Shown here: positions 26,819 through 34,977 of the stretch, piece after piece
Numbering within the stretch: the stretch's first letter is position 1
Layout of the letters: each line of letters begins with the position of its first letter
Assembly: GCF_018502625.1 (NCBI RefSeq)
Contig: NZ_CP075566.1
Coordinates: 191,001 to 255,000 of the forward strand
Length of the DNA stretch: 64,000 bases
From: Pseudomonas hormoni
Lineage (GTDB): Bacteria > Pseudomonadota > Gammaproteobacteria > Pseudomonadales > Pseudomonadaceae
Reading direction: 5' to 3'
Position numbers and translations under genes: made by a program
Notes under the pieces: model-generated
What the model was told of the DNA's origin: nothing
Seen by the model: only the letters and a program-made list of their open reading frames with translations
The model's database searches: none

Positions 26819-27371
26819 CGAGATCCAAGTCGAAGGCGAAGAACTGCCGCATTTGCTGCTGGTAGATGACGACGCCACGTTCACCCGCGTGATGGCGCGC
26901 GCCATGGCCCGCCGGGGGTTTCGCGTCAGTACCGCCGGTTCCGCCGAAGAAGGCCTGACCATCGCCCAGGCCGACATTCCGGATTACGCCGCGCTGGACC
27001 TGAAAATGGACGGCGATTCGGGCCTGGTGTTGTTGCCGAAACTGCTCGAGCTCGACCCGGACATGCGCGTGGTGATCCTCACCGGTTACTCGAGCATTGC
27101 CACCGCCGTCGAGGCGATCAAGCGCGGTGCGTGCAACTACCTGTGCAAACCGGCGGATGCCGATGACGTTCTGGCCGCGCTGCTCTCCGAGCACGCCGAC
27201 CTCGACACCCTGGTGCCGGAAAACCCGATGTCGGTGGACCGCCTGCAGTGGGAGCATATCCAGCGCGTATTGACCGAACACGAAGGCAACATCTCCGCCA
27301 CTGCCCGCGCCCTGGGCATGCACCGCCGCACGCTGCAGCGCAAACTGCAGAAGCGTCCCGTTCGTCGCTGA
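26811..27371 (+). CDS. roxR: Redox response regulator RoxR (RegA/PrrA family)
   Basis: 186 aa: receiver domain with acidic pocket LLLVDDDATF, phospho-acceptor Asp63 in ALDLKMDGDSGL, VILTGYSS, Lys in YLCKPADADDV; then a short linker and a C-terminal Fis-type helix-turn-helix ISATARALGMHRRTLQRKLQKR, as in RegA/ActR/PrrA. The start at 26811 follows GAGGAGACGAAC and overlaps roxS by 8 bp, so the two are translated together. A hairpin follows at 27411. Confidence 0.95.
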   Translation: MSDEIQVEGEELPHLLLVDDDATFTRVMARAMARRGFRVSTAGSAEEGLTIAQADIPDYAALDLKMDGDSGLVLLPKLLELDPDMRVVILTGYSSIATAVEAIKRGACNYLCKPADADDVLAALLSEHADLDTLVPENPMSVDRLQWEHIQRVLTEHEGNISATARALGMHRRTLQRKLQKRPVRR

Positions 27372-27410
27372 ACCTGCGCTGAACGAATGCCGGCCACGCC
27401 TCGCGACAAA

Positions 27411-27437
27411 CCGAACCGATCCTCTATGATCGGTTCG
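27411..27437 (+). terminator. Possible roxSR terminator hairpin
   Basis: CCGAACCGATC-CTCTAT-GATCGGTTCG; a T-rich stretch follows only after 10 bp, so termination may be weak. Confidence 0.5.
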
Positions 27438-27468
27438 TGCCTGTACTTTTCTTTATTGAGCCTTATCC

Positions 27469-29196
27469 ATGAATCAGAACGCTGAATATTCCGCGGTCAA
27501 CGATGCTGTGCGCGGGCAGTTTTTTCGCAAAGTCTGGGCGATGATCACGCCTTACTGGCGCAGCGAGGAGAAGGTCAAGGCCTGGACGCTGCTGATCGCG
27601 GTGATTGCGTTATCGTTGATCAGCGTGGGCATCTCGGTGTGGTTCAACACCTGGTACAAGGATTTTTACAACGCGCTGCAGCAAAAAGACGAAGCGGCGT
27701 TCTGGCGGCTGATTCTGTATTTCTGCGGGATTGCGGCGGTGGCGATTGTCGGTGCCGTGTACCGGCTCTACCTGACCCAGATGCTGACCATTCGCTGGCG
27801 TGCCTGGCTCACGGAAAAGCATTTCGCCCGCTGGCTCGGCAACAAGAATTACTACCAACTGGAGCAGGGCGGTTACACCGATAACCCGGACCAGCGGATC
27901 TCCGAAGACCTCAACAATTTCACCTCGAACACGCTGGAACTGGGCATCGGTTTGCTGCGCAACATTGTCAGCCTGGTGTCGTTCTCGATCATTCTGTGGG
28001 GCGTGTCGGGCAGTATCGAAGTGCTCGGTTTTACCATTCCGGGCTACATGTTCTGGTGTGTGCTGGTGTATGCCGTGATCGGCAGCTGGCTGACCCATTT
28101 GATCGGTCGACGCTTGATCGGCCTCAACAACCAACAGCAACGCTTCGAAGCCGACCTGCGTTTCTCGATGGTGCGGATTCGCGAAAATGCCGAGAGCATT
28201 GCGCTGTACAACGGCGAGCCGAATGAAAACCGTCGCTTGAGCAGCCGCTTCGGGATGGTCTGGCACAATTTCTGGGACATCATGAAGGTGTCCAAGCGTC
28301 TGACGTTCTTTACCGCAGGTTACCAACAGGCAGCCATCATCTTTCCGTTCATCGTCGCTTCGCCGCGTTACTTGTCCGGCAAGATCGAGCTCGGTGAGCT
28401 GATGCAAATCAGTTCGGCGTTCGGCAATGTGCAGGAGAGTTTCAGCTGGTTTATCAGTGCGTACCAGAACCTCGCGTCGTGGCGCGCCACGTGTGATCGT
28501 CTGCTGAGTTTCCGCCAGGCCATGACCGACAACGAAGAGCGCGCACCCGCCATCGACGTGCAGAATTCGGGCTCGGCGTTGAAAGTGCATAACCTGGGCC
28601 TCGACCTCGCTGATGGTCGTCATCTGCTGACCAACGCCGACATGACCGTGGAGGAGGGCGAGCGCGTGATGCTCAGCGGCCGTTCCGGCAGTGGCAAGTC
28701 CACGTTGTTTCGGGCGATGGGGCATCTGTGGCCGGCGGGCCACGGCAGCATTCGTCTGCCGACGGCGCGCTATCTGTTCCTGCCGCAAAAGCCTTACCTG
28801 CCGATTGGCACGCTGCGCGAAGCGCTAAGTTATCCACAGGCCGGCGACACCTATCCGAACGAGCGTTACGTTCACGTGCTGGAAACCTGTCGTTTGCCGC
28901 ACCTGGTTTCGCGTCTGGATGAAGCGAATCACTGGCAGCGCATGCTCTCGCCGGGTGAACAGCAACGTCTGGCCTTTGCCCGTGCGCTGCTTTATGCACC
29001 GCAATGGCTGTACATGGACGAAGCGACCTCGGCGATGGACGAAGAGGATGAGGCGTCGCTGTATCAGGCGCTGATCGATGAAATTCCGGGGCTGAGCATT
29101 GTCAGTGTCGGGCATCGCAGCAGCCTGAAGCGCTTCCACCCGCGGCATGTGCGCATCGACAACGGGCATTTGGTGGAACAAACAGTGACCGCATAA
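27469..29196 (+). CDS. SbmA/BacA-like ABC transporter, fused membrane and ATPase domains (YddA type)
   Basis: 575 aa. The N-terminal half (about 1-340) is the SbmA/BacA-like membrane domain with six helices and the hallmarks VWFNTWYKDFYNALQ, RWRAWLTEKHFARWL, NPDQRISEDLNNFT and YNGEPNE. The C-terminal half is an ABC ATPase: Walker [10 protein letters not shown], signature LSPGEQQRLAFARALL, Walker B WLYMDEATSAMD, switch VGHRSSL. Relatives move peptides, vitamin B12 or very-long-chain acyl groups; the substrate here is unknown. Alone on its transcript, next to roxSR, but there is no sign of functional linkage. Confidence 0.9.
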   Translation: MNQNAEYSAVNDAVRGQFFRKVWAMITPYWRSEEKVKAWTLLIAVIALSLISVGISVWFNTWYKDFYNALQQKDEAAFWRLILYFCGIAAVAIVGAVYRLYLTQMLTIRWRAWLTEKHFARWLGNKNYYQLEQGGYTDNPDQRISEDLNNFTSNTLELGIGLLRNIVSLVSFSIILWGVSGSIEVLGFTIPGYMFWCVLVYAVIGSWLTHLIGRRLIGLNNQQQRFEADLRFSMVRIRENAESIALYNGEPNENRRLSSRFGMVWHNFWDIMKVSKRLTFFTAGYQQAAIIFPFIVASPRYLSGKIELGELMQISSAFGNVQESFSWFISAYQNLASWRATCDRLLSFRQAMTDNEERAPAIDVQNSGSALKVHNLGLDLADGRHLLTNADMTVEEGERVMLSGRSGSGKSTLFRAMGHLWPAGHGSIRLPTARYLFLPQKPYLPIGTLREALSYPQAGDTYPNERYVHVLETCRLPHLVSRLDEANHWQRMLSPGEQQRLAFARALLYAPQWLYMDEATSAMDEEDEASLYQALIDEIPGLSIVSVGHRSSLKRFHPRHVRIDNGHLVEQTVTA

Positions 29197-29227
29197 CCAC
29201 CACCGCCCTCCTTTTGGATGGAGCCTT

Positions 29228-29339
29228 TGTGGCGAGGGGGCTTGCCCCCGTTGGGTCGCGAAGCGGCCCCAAAATCTCGTACGCTTACAAGATCTTGCCA
29301 GTGCTGCGCACTGGAACGGGGGCAAGCCCCCTCGCCACA
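29228..29339. repeat. REP pair (REPIN), class GTGGCGAGGGGGCTTGCCCC
   Basis: Inverted arms TGTGGCGAGGGGGCTTGCCC and its complement, a GC-richer variant of the GTGGCGAGGG class. Confidence 0.88.
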
Positions 29340-29440
29340 GTAGCCCGCTCCCACGGGGATAGTGTTCGCTGACGGTGATCGTACAACCGCCTTGCGCTAT
29401 GATGCGGTTTCAGCCGAATTTTTCGAGACAGACGTTCACC

Positions 29441-30187
29441 ATGGAAAACCCGATCGACGCACCACGCCTCCCTCGCAAGCGCCGCAGCCTCGCACAGGAA
29501 CTGGTGACGGTGCTGTCCGAGCAGATCCGCGACGGTCATCTCAAGCGCGGCGACAAGTTGCCCACCGAGTCGGCGATCATGGATGCCCATGGCGTCAGCC
29601 GCACCGTGGTTCGCGAGGCGATTTCCCGCTTGCAGGCGGCCGGGCAAGTGGAAACCCGTCACGGCATCGGCACCTTCGTGCTCGATACCCCGAGCCCGAG
29701 TGGTTTCCGTATCGATCCGGCCACCGTGGTGACGCTGCGTGATGTGCTGGCGATTCTGGAACTGCGCATCAGTCTCGAAGTGGAATCCGCCGGCCTCGCC
29801 GCACAACGTCGCAGCCCTGAACAGTTGGCGTTGATGCGCGCCGCGCTGGACGCCTTGAACGAAAGCGCGGCCCATGCCAGTGATGCCGTGGCCTCGGACT
29901 TCCAGTTCCACCTGCAAATCGCGCTATCGACCGGCAACCGCTATTTCACCGACATCATGACCCACCTCGGCACCAGCATCATTCCGCGCACTCGACTCAA
30001 CTCTGCGCGCCTGGCCCACGACGATCAGCAACACTACATGAGTCGTCTGAGCCGTGAGCACGAAGAGATTTACGATGCGATTGCCCGCCAGGATTCCGAT
30101 GCCGCTCGTGCCGCCATGCGCCTGCACTTGACCAATAGCCGCGAGCGGTTGCGTCATGCCCATGAAGAGGCTGAAGCGCAGCGCTGA
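29441..30187 (+). CDS. FadR-type GntR transcriptional regulator, likely of galactarate/glucarate genes
   Basis: 248 aa. N-terminal winged helix of GntR type (AQELVTVLSEQIRDG, KLPTESAIMDAHGVSRTVVR, EAISRLQAAGQVETRHGIGTFV), then an all-helical FCD ligand domain (about 100-245) with the metal-binding pattern Asp/His...His...His visible in FQFHLQIA, HLGTSI and MRLHLTNSRERL. FCD members sense small acids. The sugar-acid genes starting at 32406 have a 24-bp palindrome over their promoter, so repression of that operon by this protein is the simplest reading, although a different operon lies between. Start ATG at 29441 chosen by domain start; no strong ribosome site. Confidence 0.88.
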   Translation: MENPIDAPRLPRKRRSLAQELVTVLSEQIRDGHLKRGDKLPTESAIMDAHGVSRTVVREAISRLQAAGQVETRHGIGTFVLDTPSPSGFRIDPATVVTLRDVLAILELRISLEVESAGLAAQRRSPEQLALMRAALDALNESAAHASDAVASDFQFHLQIALSTGNRYFTDIMTHLGTSIIPRTRLNSARLAHDDQQHYMSRLSREHEEIYDAIARQDSDAARAAMRLHLTNSRERLRHAHEEAEAQR

Positions 30188-30191
30188 AACA

Positions 30192-30537
30192 TCAAGCTTC
30201 GAAGTACAGCGTTAACGGGGCCGAATAGGGTTCCATGCTGGATTCATCGGCGAATTTGTAGCGCAGTTCAACGGTTGTATTCGAGTACCTTTGCAGCACT
30301 TCTTTCGGAATGGAGCCCCGCCCAATCGGGGGCGTCAGGATCGTCGCCGAGGATCGGATAGACGTCCCAGTTGGCTCTGAAATAGTCGGAATCGGGCACC
30401 AGGATTTTCAGCGTGTCACTCAGGGTCGACAACTTCACCGCTGTGATTTCGGGTTCCTGATTCGATAACTGCGCGAGATGGGGTGGGGCAAGCATCATGA
30501 TGGGTTCGCTCTCCGTGCGAGTTGGGTCGTGATTCAT
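30192..30537 (-). pseudogene. Frameshifted small beta-rich protein gene, third in phospholipase operon
   Basis: Two minus-strand frames join into one protein. The first reads EITAVKLSTLSDTLKILVPD then ANWDVYPILGDD and would end at 30268. A second frame, open from about 30350 to the stop at 30192, reads TILTPPIGRGSIPKEV, then NTTVELRYKFADESS and SAPLTLYFEA. The second part has clear beta-strand periodicity and an orderly end 4 bp from the convergent regulator gene, so a one-base change near 30335-30350 has broken an intact gene of about 100-115 codons. Start is either ATG 30537 or ATG 30498 (better ribosome site GGAGAG). Family not recognised. Could also be a sequencing error. Confidence 0.7.
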
Positions 30538-30656
30538 TCGCGACCGTCTGAGCAGAGTAGGAACGTTTTGCAGGGCGTGCTGTAAACGATCATGACCAGG
30601 CATTTCAGGCGCTGATCGCCGGCGCGCCCACACTGGACGCGCCGGACGTGACGGAC

Positions 30657-30848
30657 CTAAGCGTCTCTCAGGATCGAGCGATCCACCCGTACTCGCAGGC
30701 CTATGCTCCCGGCTTTTGCGTCGAATGTGGCGTTACCCTGTTCATCGACGATGGACCGGGCGATGGGCGTGCCATCAGACAGCAGTTCCAGCGGCACACC
30801 CTTGAGCGATTCGCCAGAAGCCAGTTCCAGTTTCAATTTGATCGTCAT
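30657..30848 (-). CDS. 63-aa beta-rich protein in phospholipase operon
   Basis: Starts 14 bp after the phospholipase-like gene; GGAAATCA precedes the ATG. The sequence (MTIKLKLELASGES, GVPLELLSDGTPIA, GNATFDAKAGSIGLRVRVD) looks like a single small Ig/transthyretin-like beta domain, a type seen as accessory domain in secreted enzymes. No signal peptide. Not recognised as a named family. Co-expression with the enzyme suggests an accessory, chaperone or immunity role, which is inference only. Confidence 0.65.
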   Translation of the reverse strand: MTIKLKLELASGESLKGVPLELLSDGTPIARSIVDEQGNATFDAKAGSIGLRVRVDRSILRDA

Positions 30849-30862
30849 GATTGATTTCCTTA

Positions 30863-32167
30863 TCAGGCCACGTTGCCAGTCGGGTTGTAGTCCTTGAGCA
30901 GCAGGTAAGTGCTCCAGCCCCACCAGTCATCCACCGTGGCGGTATCGTTCAGGTTGTTGACGTCCTTGCGTCGCAGCACTTTGGTGCCCTCGACCTTGAA
31001 CAACGGCGAGAAATTGCCCGCCGGGTTCAGGACCGCTTGCAGATCAGGCAGTTTTTTCAATCCCGCGAAACTGCCGGGCGACGGGGCGATGCCGCTGAGG
31101 TACGCCGCGAATATCTCATCAGCCGACACCTGAACCGCTTGATTGACCTGGAGGCGATTGGCGCTGTCGATTGCATCGAAGTAGCGCTTGTCGCCATACG
31201 CATGCCATTGAGCGCCATCGCCATTACGCACGTTGAGGCCGAACTTGCTGTCTTCGTCGTGCATGAAGCGGGTAATCAACGAGCCCAGATCACTCGGCGT
31301 GACCACCGCCGCCAACTGTTTGCGTGGCACGCGCAGGTGGCCGGCGGAAAACAGGTCGGTCAAGTAGTGATCGGCGAAAGCGTTCATCGCGTAAGCCAGT
31401 TCCAGCGACTTGTCATCGCCCGTGTTGTGGGCGATCACCGCTTGTTGCAACGCGGCGGTGTGCCCGGCGATGTAGGCCAGCAGCGCCCACTCGGCGAAGT
31501 GATCGGCATTGTTGGCGGCCAGTTTCAGGTAGCGGCCCAAGGGATACAGAGCCGAAACAATACTGCCGCCGCCGGTGATCTTGTTCCACTCTTCCGACAA
31601 CGTATCACCCAGGGCGTCATAGGCCTCATGGGGCTGTTTGCCATCCTTGATCGCCTGTTTGACTGCGGCAATTTCCTTCTGCATGACACCGAGAATCAGC
31701 TTCACCTCGGCATTGGACGCGGGCAGTACCGCCAGGGAATTGAAGGCCTCGGTAAATCGCTGGATCCGGTCGGCGGCCGTCGCGCCTTCGCTGATCGGTT
31801 TATCGGGAATTCCATAGAAATCACCCCCTAGCGCGACGACCTGCCCATAGGTCAGCGCCAACCCGTTCGGCAAGTGCAACTCGACCTGCGACGCCACTAT
31901 CGCGGGGGCGTCCTTGACGAAACGCAGCAGCGTGTTGTCGCCGATGGCCGTGTGTTCACCGCCCTCGAACTTCAGCTGTGGCTTACCTTTCAAGGCGTTT
32001 GCGGATGCAGAGGCCGAGGGTTGATGGGCGTCGGTGCCATGGGCGTCGAGGCGCAGGACCAGATGATCATTGCGCGTAATGGCGATGCCGTTCTCGGAAA
32101 ACAGATCATCCAGTCCAGCGATGACCTGCTTCGGTTTTACCTGCGTTTGTGTGTGTAGACCTGACAT
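30863..32167 (-). CDS. Phospholipase C/P1 nuclease-like protein (phosphatidylcholine-hydrolysing type)
   Basis: 434 aa. The central part has the zinc phospholipase C/S1-P1 pattern: LLAYIAGHTAALQQA, then AFADHYLTDLFSAGHLR with the His-x3-Asp and His ligands. The rest resembles the PC-hydrolysing phospholipase I recall from P. fluorescens. Predicted to cleave phospholipid head groups. Unusually there is no signal peptide (MSGLHTQTQVKPKQV), so export must be by another route or by lysis. A perfect LexA box overlaps the predicted transcript start, so it should be SOS-induced. First gene of a three-gene operon lying opposite to the sugar-acid genes. Ribosome site AAGGAGATAGAA. Confidence 0.8.
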   Translation of the reverse strand: MSGLHTQTQVKPKQVIAGLDDLFSENGIAITRNDHLVLRLDAHGTDAHQPSASASANALKGKPQLKFEGGEHTAIGDNTLLRFVKDAPAIVASQVELHLPNGLALTYGQVVALGGDFYGIPDKPISEGATAADRIQRFTEAFNSLAVLPASNAEVKLILGVMQKEIAAVKQAIKDGKQPHEAYDALGDTLSEEWNKITGGGSIVSALYPLGRYLKLAANNADHFAEWALLAYIAGHTAALQQAVIAHNTGDDKSLELAYAMNAFADHYLTDLFSAGHLRVPRKQLAAVVTPSDLGSLITRFMHDEDSKFGLNVRNGDGAQWHAYGDKRYFDAIDSANRLQVNQAVQVSADEIFAAYLSGIAPSPGSFAGLKKLPDLQAVLNPAGNFSPLFKVEGTKVLRRKDVNNLNDTATVDDWWGWSTYLLLKDYNPTGNVA

Positions 32168-32205
32168 TTCTATCTCCTTGATATGTCGCCGGTATGTTCC
32201 AGAAT

Positions 32206-32225
32206 AACTGTATGTATATACAGTT
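32206..32225. promoter_or_regulatory. LexA (SOS) box of phospholipase operon
   Basis: AACTGTATGTATATACAGTT contains CTGTAT-N4-ATACAG, a perfect match to the gammaproteobacterial LexA consensus. It sits 38-58 bp before the start codon and just downstream of the -10. Confidence 0.88.
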
Positions 32226-32231
32226 ATTCAG

Positions 32232-32259
32232 AGCATAGAGGAGAACTTTCCTACGTCAA
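32232..32259 (-). promoter_or_regulatory. Sigma70 promoter of phospholipase operon
   Basis: TTGACG (32259-32254), 16-bp spacer, TATGCT (32237-32232) on the minus strand. Transcription would start near 32225, inside the LexA box. Confidence 0.7.
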
Positions 32260-32309
32260 GAAAATACTTTTCCGACGCATAAATTTTGGATGCGGCGATG
32301 AAATGCAGT

Positions 32310-32337
32310 TGACGGTTGTTTTTTAAGTTGTACGATG
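32310..32337 (+). promoter_or_regulatory. Sigma70 promoter of sugar-acid operon (kdgD)
   Basis: TTGACG (32310-32315), 16-bp spacer, TACGAT (32332-32337). The -10 lies inside the palindromic operator. Confidence 0.65.
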
Positions 32338-32349
32338 ACCTACAACTTC
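32326..32349. promoter_or_regulatory. Palindromic operator upstream of kdgD
   Basis: Perfect 8-bp arms AAGTTGTA-N8-TACAACTT centred over the -10, 57 bp before the kdgD start. TTGTA/TACAA half-sites suit GntR/FadR-family repressors such as the one at 29441. Confidence 0.7.
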
Positions 32350-32405
32350 GGCGCAGGCTGAACGATTTCCTCACACACAAACGTGCCACCCAGGGTGTTC
32401 GAATA

Positions 32406-33317
32406 ATGAATCCACAAGAACTGAAGTCCATCCTCTCTTCCGGTCTGCTGTCTTTCCCGGTTACCGATTTCAATGCCCAGGGCGATTTCCATCGCGCTGG
32501 TTACATCAAGCGTCTCGAATGGCTGGCCCCATACGGCGCCTCGGCTCTGTTCGCCGCGGGCGGCACCGGTGAGTTTTTCTCTCTGGCGGCCAGCGAATAT
32601 TCGGAAATCATCAAGACTGCCGTCGACACCTGCGAAACCAGCGTGCCGATTCTGGCCGGTGTGGGTGGTTCGACCCGTCAGGCGATCGAGTACGCACAGG
32701 AAGCCGAGCGTCTGGGCGCCAAAGGTCTGTTGCTGCTGCCGCACTACCTGACCGAAGCCAGCCAGGACGGCGTCGCCGCTCACGTTGAAGCCGTGTGCAA
32801 ATCGGTAAAAATCGGCGTGGTGGTTTACAACCGTAACGTCTGCCGCCTGACCGCTCCGTTGCTGGAACGTCTGGCCGAGCGCTGCCCGAACCTGATCGGC
32901 TACAAGGATGGCCTGGGCGATATCGAGTTGATGGTGTCGATCCGTCGCCGCCTCGGCGATCGCTTCAGCTACCTGGGCGGTTTGCCGACCGCCGAAGTCT
33001 ACGCCGCTGCCTACAAGGCACTGGGCGTGCCGGTTTACTCCTCGGCGGTGTTCAACTTCATCCCGAAAACCGCGATGGATTTCTACCACGCCATCGCTCG
33101 TGAAGATCACGCCACTGTCGGCAAGATCATCGACGACTTCTTCCTGCCGTACCTGGACATCCGTAACCGCAAATCCGGTTACGCGGTGAGCATCGTCAAG
33201 GCGGGTGCGAAGATTGCCGGCTACGACGCAGGCCCTGTGCGTGCGCCGCTGACCGACCTGACCGGCGAAGAGTACGAAATGCTCGCCGCGCTGATCGACA
33301 AGCAAGGTGCGCAGTAA
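32406..33317 (+). CDS. kdgD: 5-dehydro-4-deoxyglucarate dehydratase (KdgD)
   Basis: 303-aa member of the DapA/NAL aldolase family that dehydrates and decarboxylates 5-keto-4-deoxyglucarate to 2-ketoglutarate semialdehyde, CO2 and water. Visible: substrate loop GGTGEFFSL near 52, Tyr141 in VYNRNV, and Schiff-base Lys167 in LIGYKDG. Start ATG at 32406 gives the conserved N-terminus [22 protein letters not shown]. First gene of the galactarate/glucarate operon, directly behind the palindromic operator. A terminator-like hairpin follows it. Confidence 0.93.
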   Translation: MNPQELKSILSSGLLSFPVTDFNAQGDFHRAGYIKRLEWLAPYGASALFAAGGTGEFFSLAASEYSEIIKTAVDTCETSVPILAGVGGSTRQAIEYAQEAERLGAKGLLLLPHYLTEASQDGVAAHVEAVCKSVKIGVVVYNRNVCRLTAPLLERLAERCPNLIGYKDGLGDIELMVSIRRRLGDRFSYLGGLPTAEVYAAAYKALGVPVYSSAVFNFIPKTAMDFYHAIAREDHATVGKIIDDFFLPYLDIRNRKSGYAVSIVKAGAKIAGYDAGPVRAPLTDLTGEEYEMLAALIDKQGAQ

Positions 33318-33332
33318 CACACCCGATTAAAC

Positions 33333-33360
33333 AAGGCCGCTGAGTGATCAGCGGCCTTTT
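33333..33360 (+). terminator. Hairpin between kdgD and dehydrogenase gene
   Basis: AAGGCCGCTGA-GTGA-TCAGCGGCCTTTT, a good intrinsic terminator inside the operon; likely partial, giving more kdgD than downstream mRNA. Confidence 0.75.
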
Positions 33361-33378
33361 GCGTGAGGAGATTTCTAG

Positions 33379-34824
33379 ATGGCAGATGCAAAGCGTTTCG
33401 ATAACTACATCAACGGTGAATGGGTTGCAGGCAGTGATTACTGCGCCAACATCAACCCGTCCGAACTGACCGATACCATCGGCAACTACGCCAAGGCCGA
33501 TCTGGCCCAGGTCCACGCCGCTATCGACGCCGCTCGCGCCGCGTTCCCGGCCTGGTCCACTTCGGGCATTCAGGCGCGTCACGACTCGCTGGATAAAGTC
33601 GGTACCGAAATCCTCGCTCGCCGCGAAGAGCTCGGCACCTTGCTCGCCCGTGAAGAAGGCAAAACCTTGCCTGAAGCCATCGGCGAAGTGACCCGCGCCG
33701 GCAACATCTTCAAGTTCTTCGCTGGTGAAACCCTGCGTCTGTCCGGCGACTATCTGCCGTCGGTGCGTCCGGGTGTGAACGTCGAAGTGACGCGCGAAGC
33801 CTTGGGCGTGGTTGGCCTGATCACCCCGTGGAACTTCCCGATTGCCATCCCGGCATGGAAAATCGCCCCGGCCCTGGCCTACGGCAACTGCGTCGTGCTG
33901 AAACCGGCCGATCTGGTTCCGGGTTGCGCCTGGGCCCTGGCTGAAATCATCTCTCGCGCAGGTTTCCCGGCCGGCGTGTTCAACCTGGTGATGGGCAGCG
34001 GTCGCGTGGTGGGCGATGCGCTGGTGCAGAGCCCGAAAGTCGACGGCATCAGCTTCACCGGTTCGGTGGGCGTGGGTCGTCAGATCGCCGTCAGCTGCGT
34101 GTCGCGCCAGGCCAAGGTTCAGCTGGAAATGGGTGGCAAGAACCCGCAGATCATTCTCGACGACGCCGACCTCAAGCAAGCGGTCGAGCTGTCGGTACAG
34201 AGCGCGTTCTACTCCACCGGCCAGCGTTGCACCGCATCCAGCCGTTTCATCGTCACCGCCGGCATCCACGACAAGTTCGTCGAAGCCATGGCCGAGCGCA
34301 TGAAGTCGATCAAGGTCGGCCACGCGCTGAAAACCGGCACCGACATCGGTCCGGTGGTTTCCCAGGCTCAGCTTGAACAAGACATGAAGTACATCGACAT
34401 CGGCCAGTCCGAAGGTGCGCGTCTGGTCAGCGGCGGTGGTCTGGTGACCTGCGATACGGAAGGCTACTACCTCGCGCCAACGTTGTTTGCCGACAGCGAA
34501 GCCGCGATGCGTATCAGCCGTGAAGAAATCTTCGGCCCGGTGGCCAACGTGGTTCGCGTCGCGGATTACGAAGCGGCACTGGCCATGGCCAACGACACCG
34601 AATTCGGTTTGTCGGCGGGCATCGCCACCTCGTCGCTGAAGTACGCCAACCACTTCAAGCGCCACTCCCAGGCCGGGATGGTGATGGTCAACCTGCCGAC
34701 CGCGGGCGTGGATTACCACGTTCCATTCGGTGGGCGTAAAGGTTCATCCTATGGCTCCCGCGAGCAAGGTCGATACGCGCAAGAGTTCTACACGGTCGTA
34801 AAAACCAGCTACATCGGCTCCTGA
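33379..34824 (+). CDS. 2-ketoglutarate semialdehyde (2,5-dioxopentanoate) dehydrogenase
   Basis: 481-aa NAD(P)-dependent aldehyde dehydrogenase. Rossmann/active-site motifs: PWNFPIAIPAWKIAPAL, cofactor SFTGSVGVG, general base Glu250 in LEMGGKNP, nucleophile Cys284 in GQRCTASS, EEIFGPVANV. Directly follows kdgD, whose product it oxidises to 2-ketoglutarate; that context gives the specific name. The ribosome site GTGAGGAG is 12 bp before the start. A REP pair lies between it and the transporter gene. Confidence 0.92.
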   Translation: MADAKRFDNYINGEWVAGSDYCANINPSELTDTIGNYAKADLAQVHAAIDAARAAFPAWSTSGIQARHDSLDKVGTEILARREELGTLLAREEGKTLPEAIGEVTRAGNIFKFFAGETLRLSGDYLPSVRPGVNVEVTREALGVVGLITPWNFPIAIPAWKIAPALAYGNCVVLKPADLVPGCAWALAEIISRAGFPAGVFNLVMGSGRVVGDALVQSPKVDGISFTGSVGVGRQIAVSCVSRQAKVQLEMGGKNPQIILDDADLKQAVELSVQSAFYSTGQRCTASSRFIVTAGIHDKFVEAMAERMKSIKVGHALKTGTDIGPVVSQAQLEQDMKYIDIGQSEGARLVSGGGLVTCDTEGYYLAPTLFADSEAAMRISREEIFGPVANVVRVADYEAALAMANDTEFGLSAGIATSSLKYANHFKRHSQAGMVMVNLPTAGVDYHVPFGGRKGSSYGSREQGRYAQEFYTVVKTSYIGS

Positions 34825-34837
34825 TACACGCAATACC

Positions 34838-34924
34838 TGTAGGAGCTGGCCTGCCAGCGATGGCATCACCGCGGTGTGACTGACATACCGATGTGTCCGC
34901 ATCGCTGGCAGGCCAGCTCCCACA
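34838..34924. repeat. REP pair (REPIN) inside sugar-acid operon, class TGTAGGAGCTGGCCTGCCAG
   Basis: Inverted arms TGTAGGAGCTGGCCTGCCAG around about 40 bp, between dehydrogenase and transporter genes. Confidence 0.9.
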
Positions 34925-34977
34925 AAAAACAAGACCGTTATTACCCGCATAAAAATAATCAGTGGGAGTACATCTAC

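Noticed and set aside
30192..32260. Prophage or tailocin remnant around the LexA box
   Set aside because: No phage structural, lysis, integrase or repressor genes and no attachment repeats seen.
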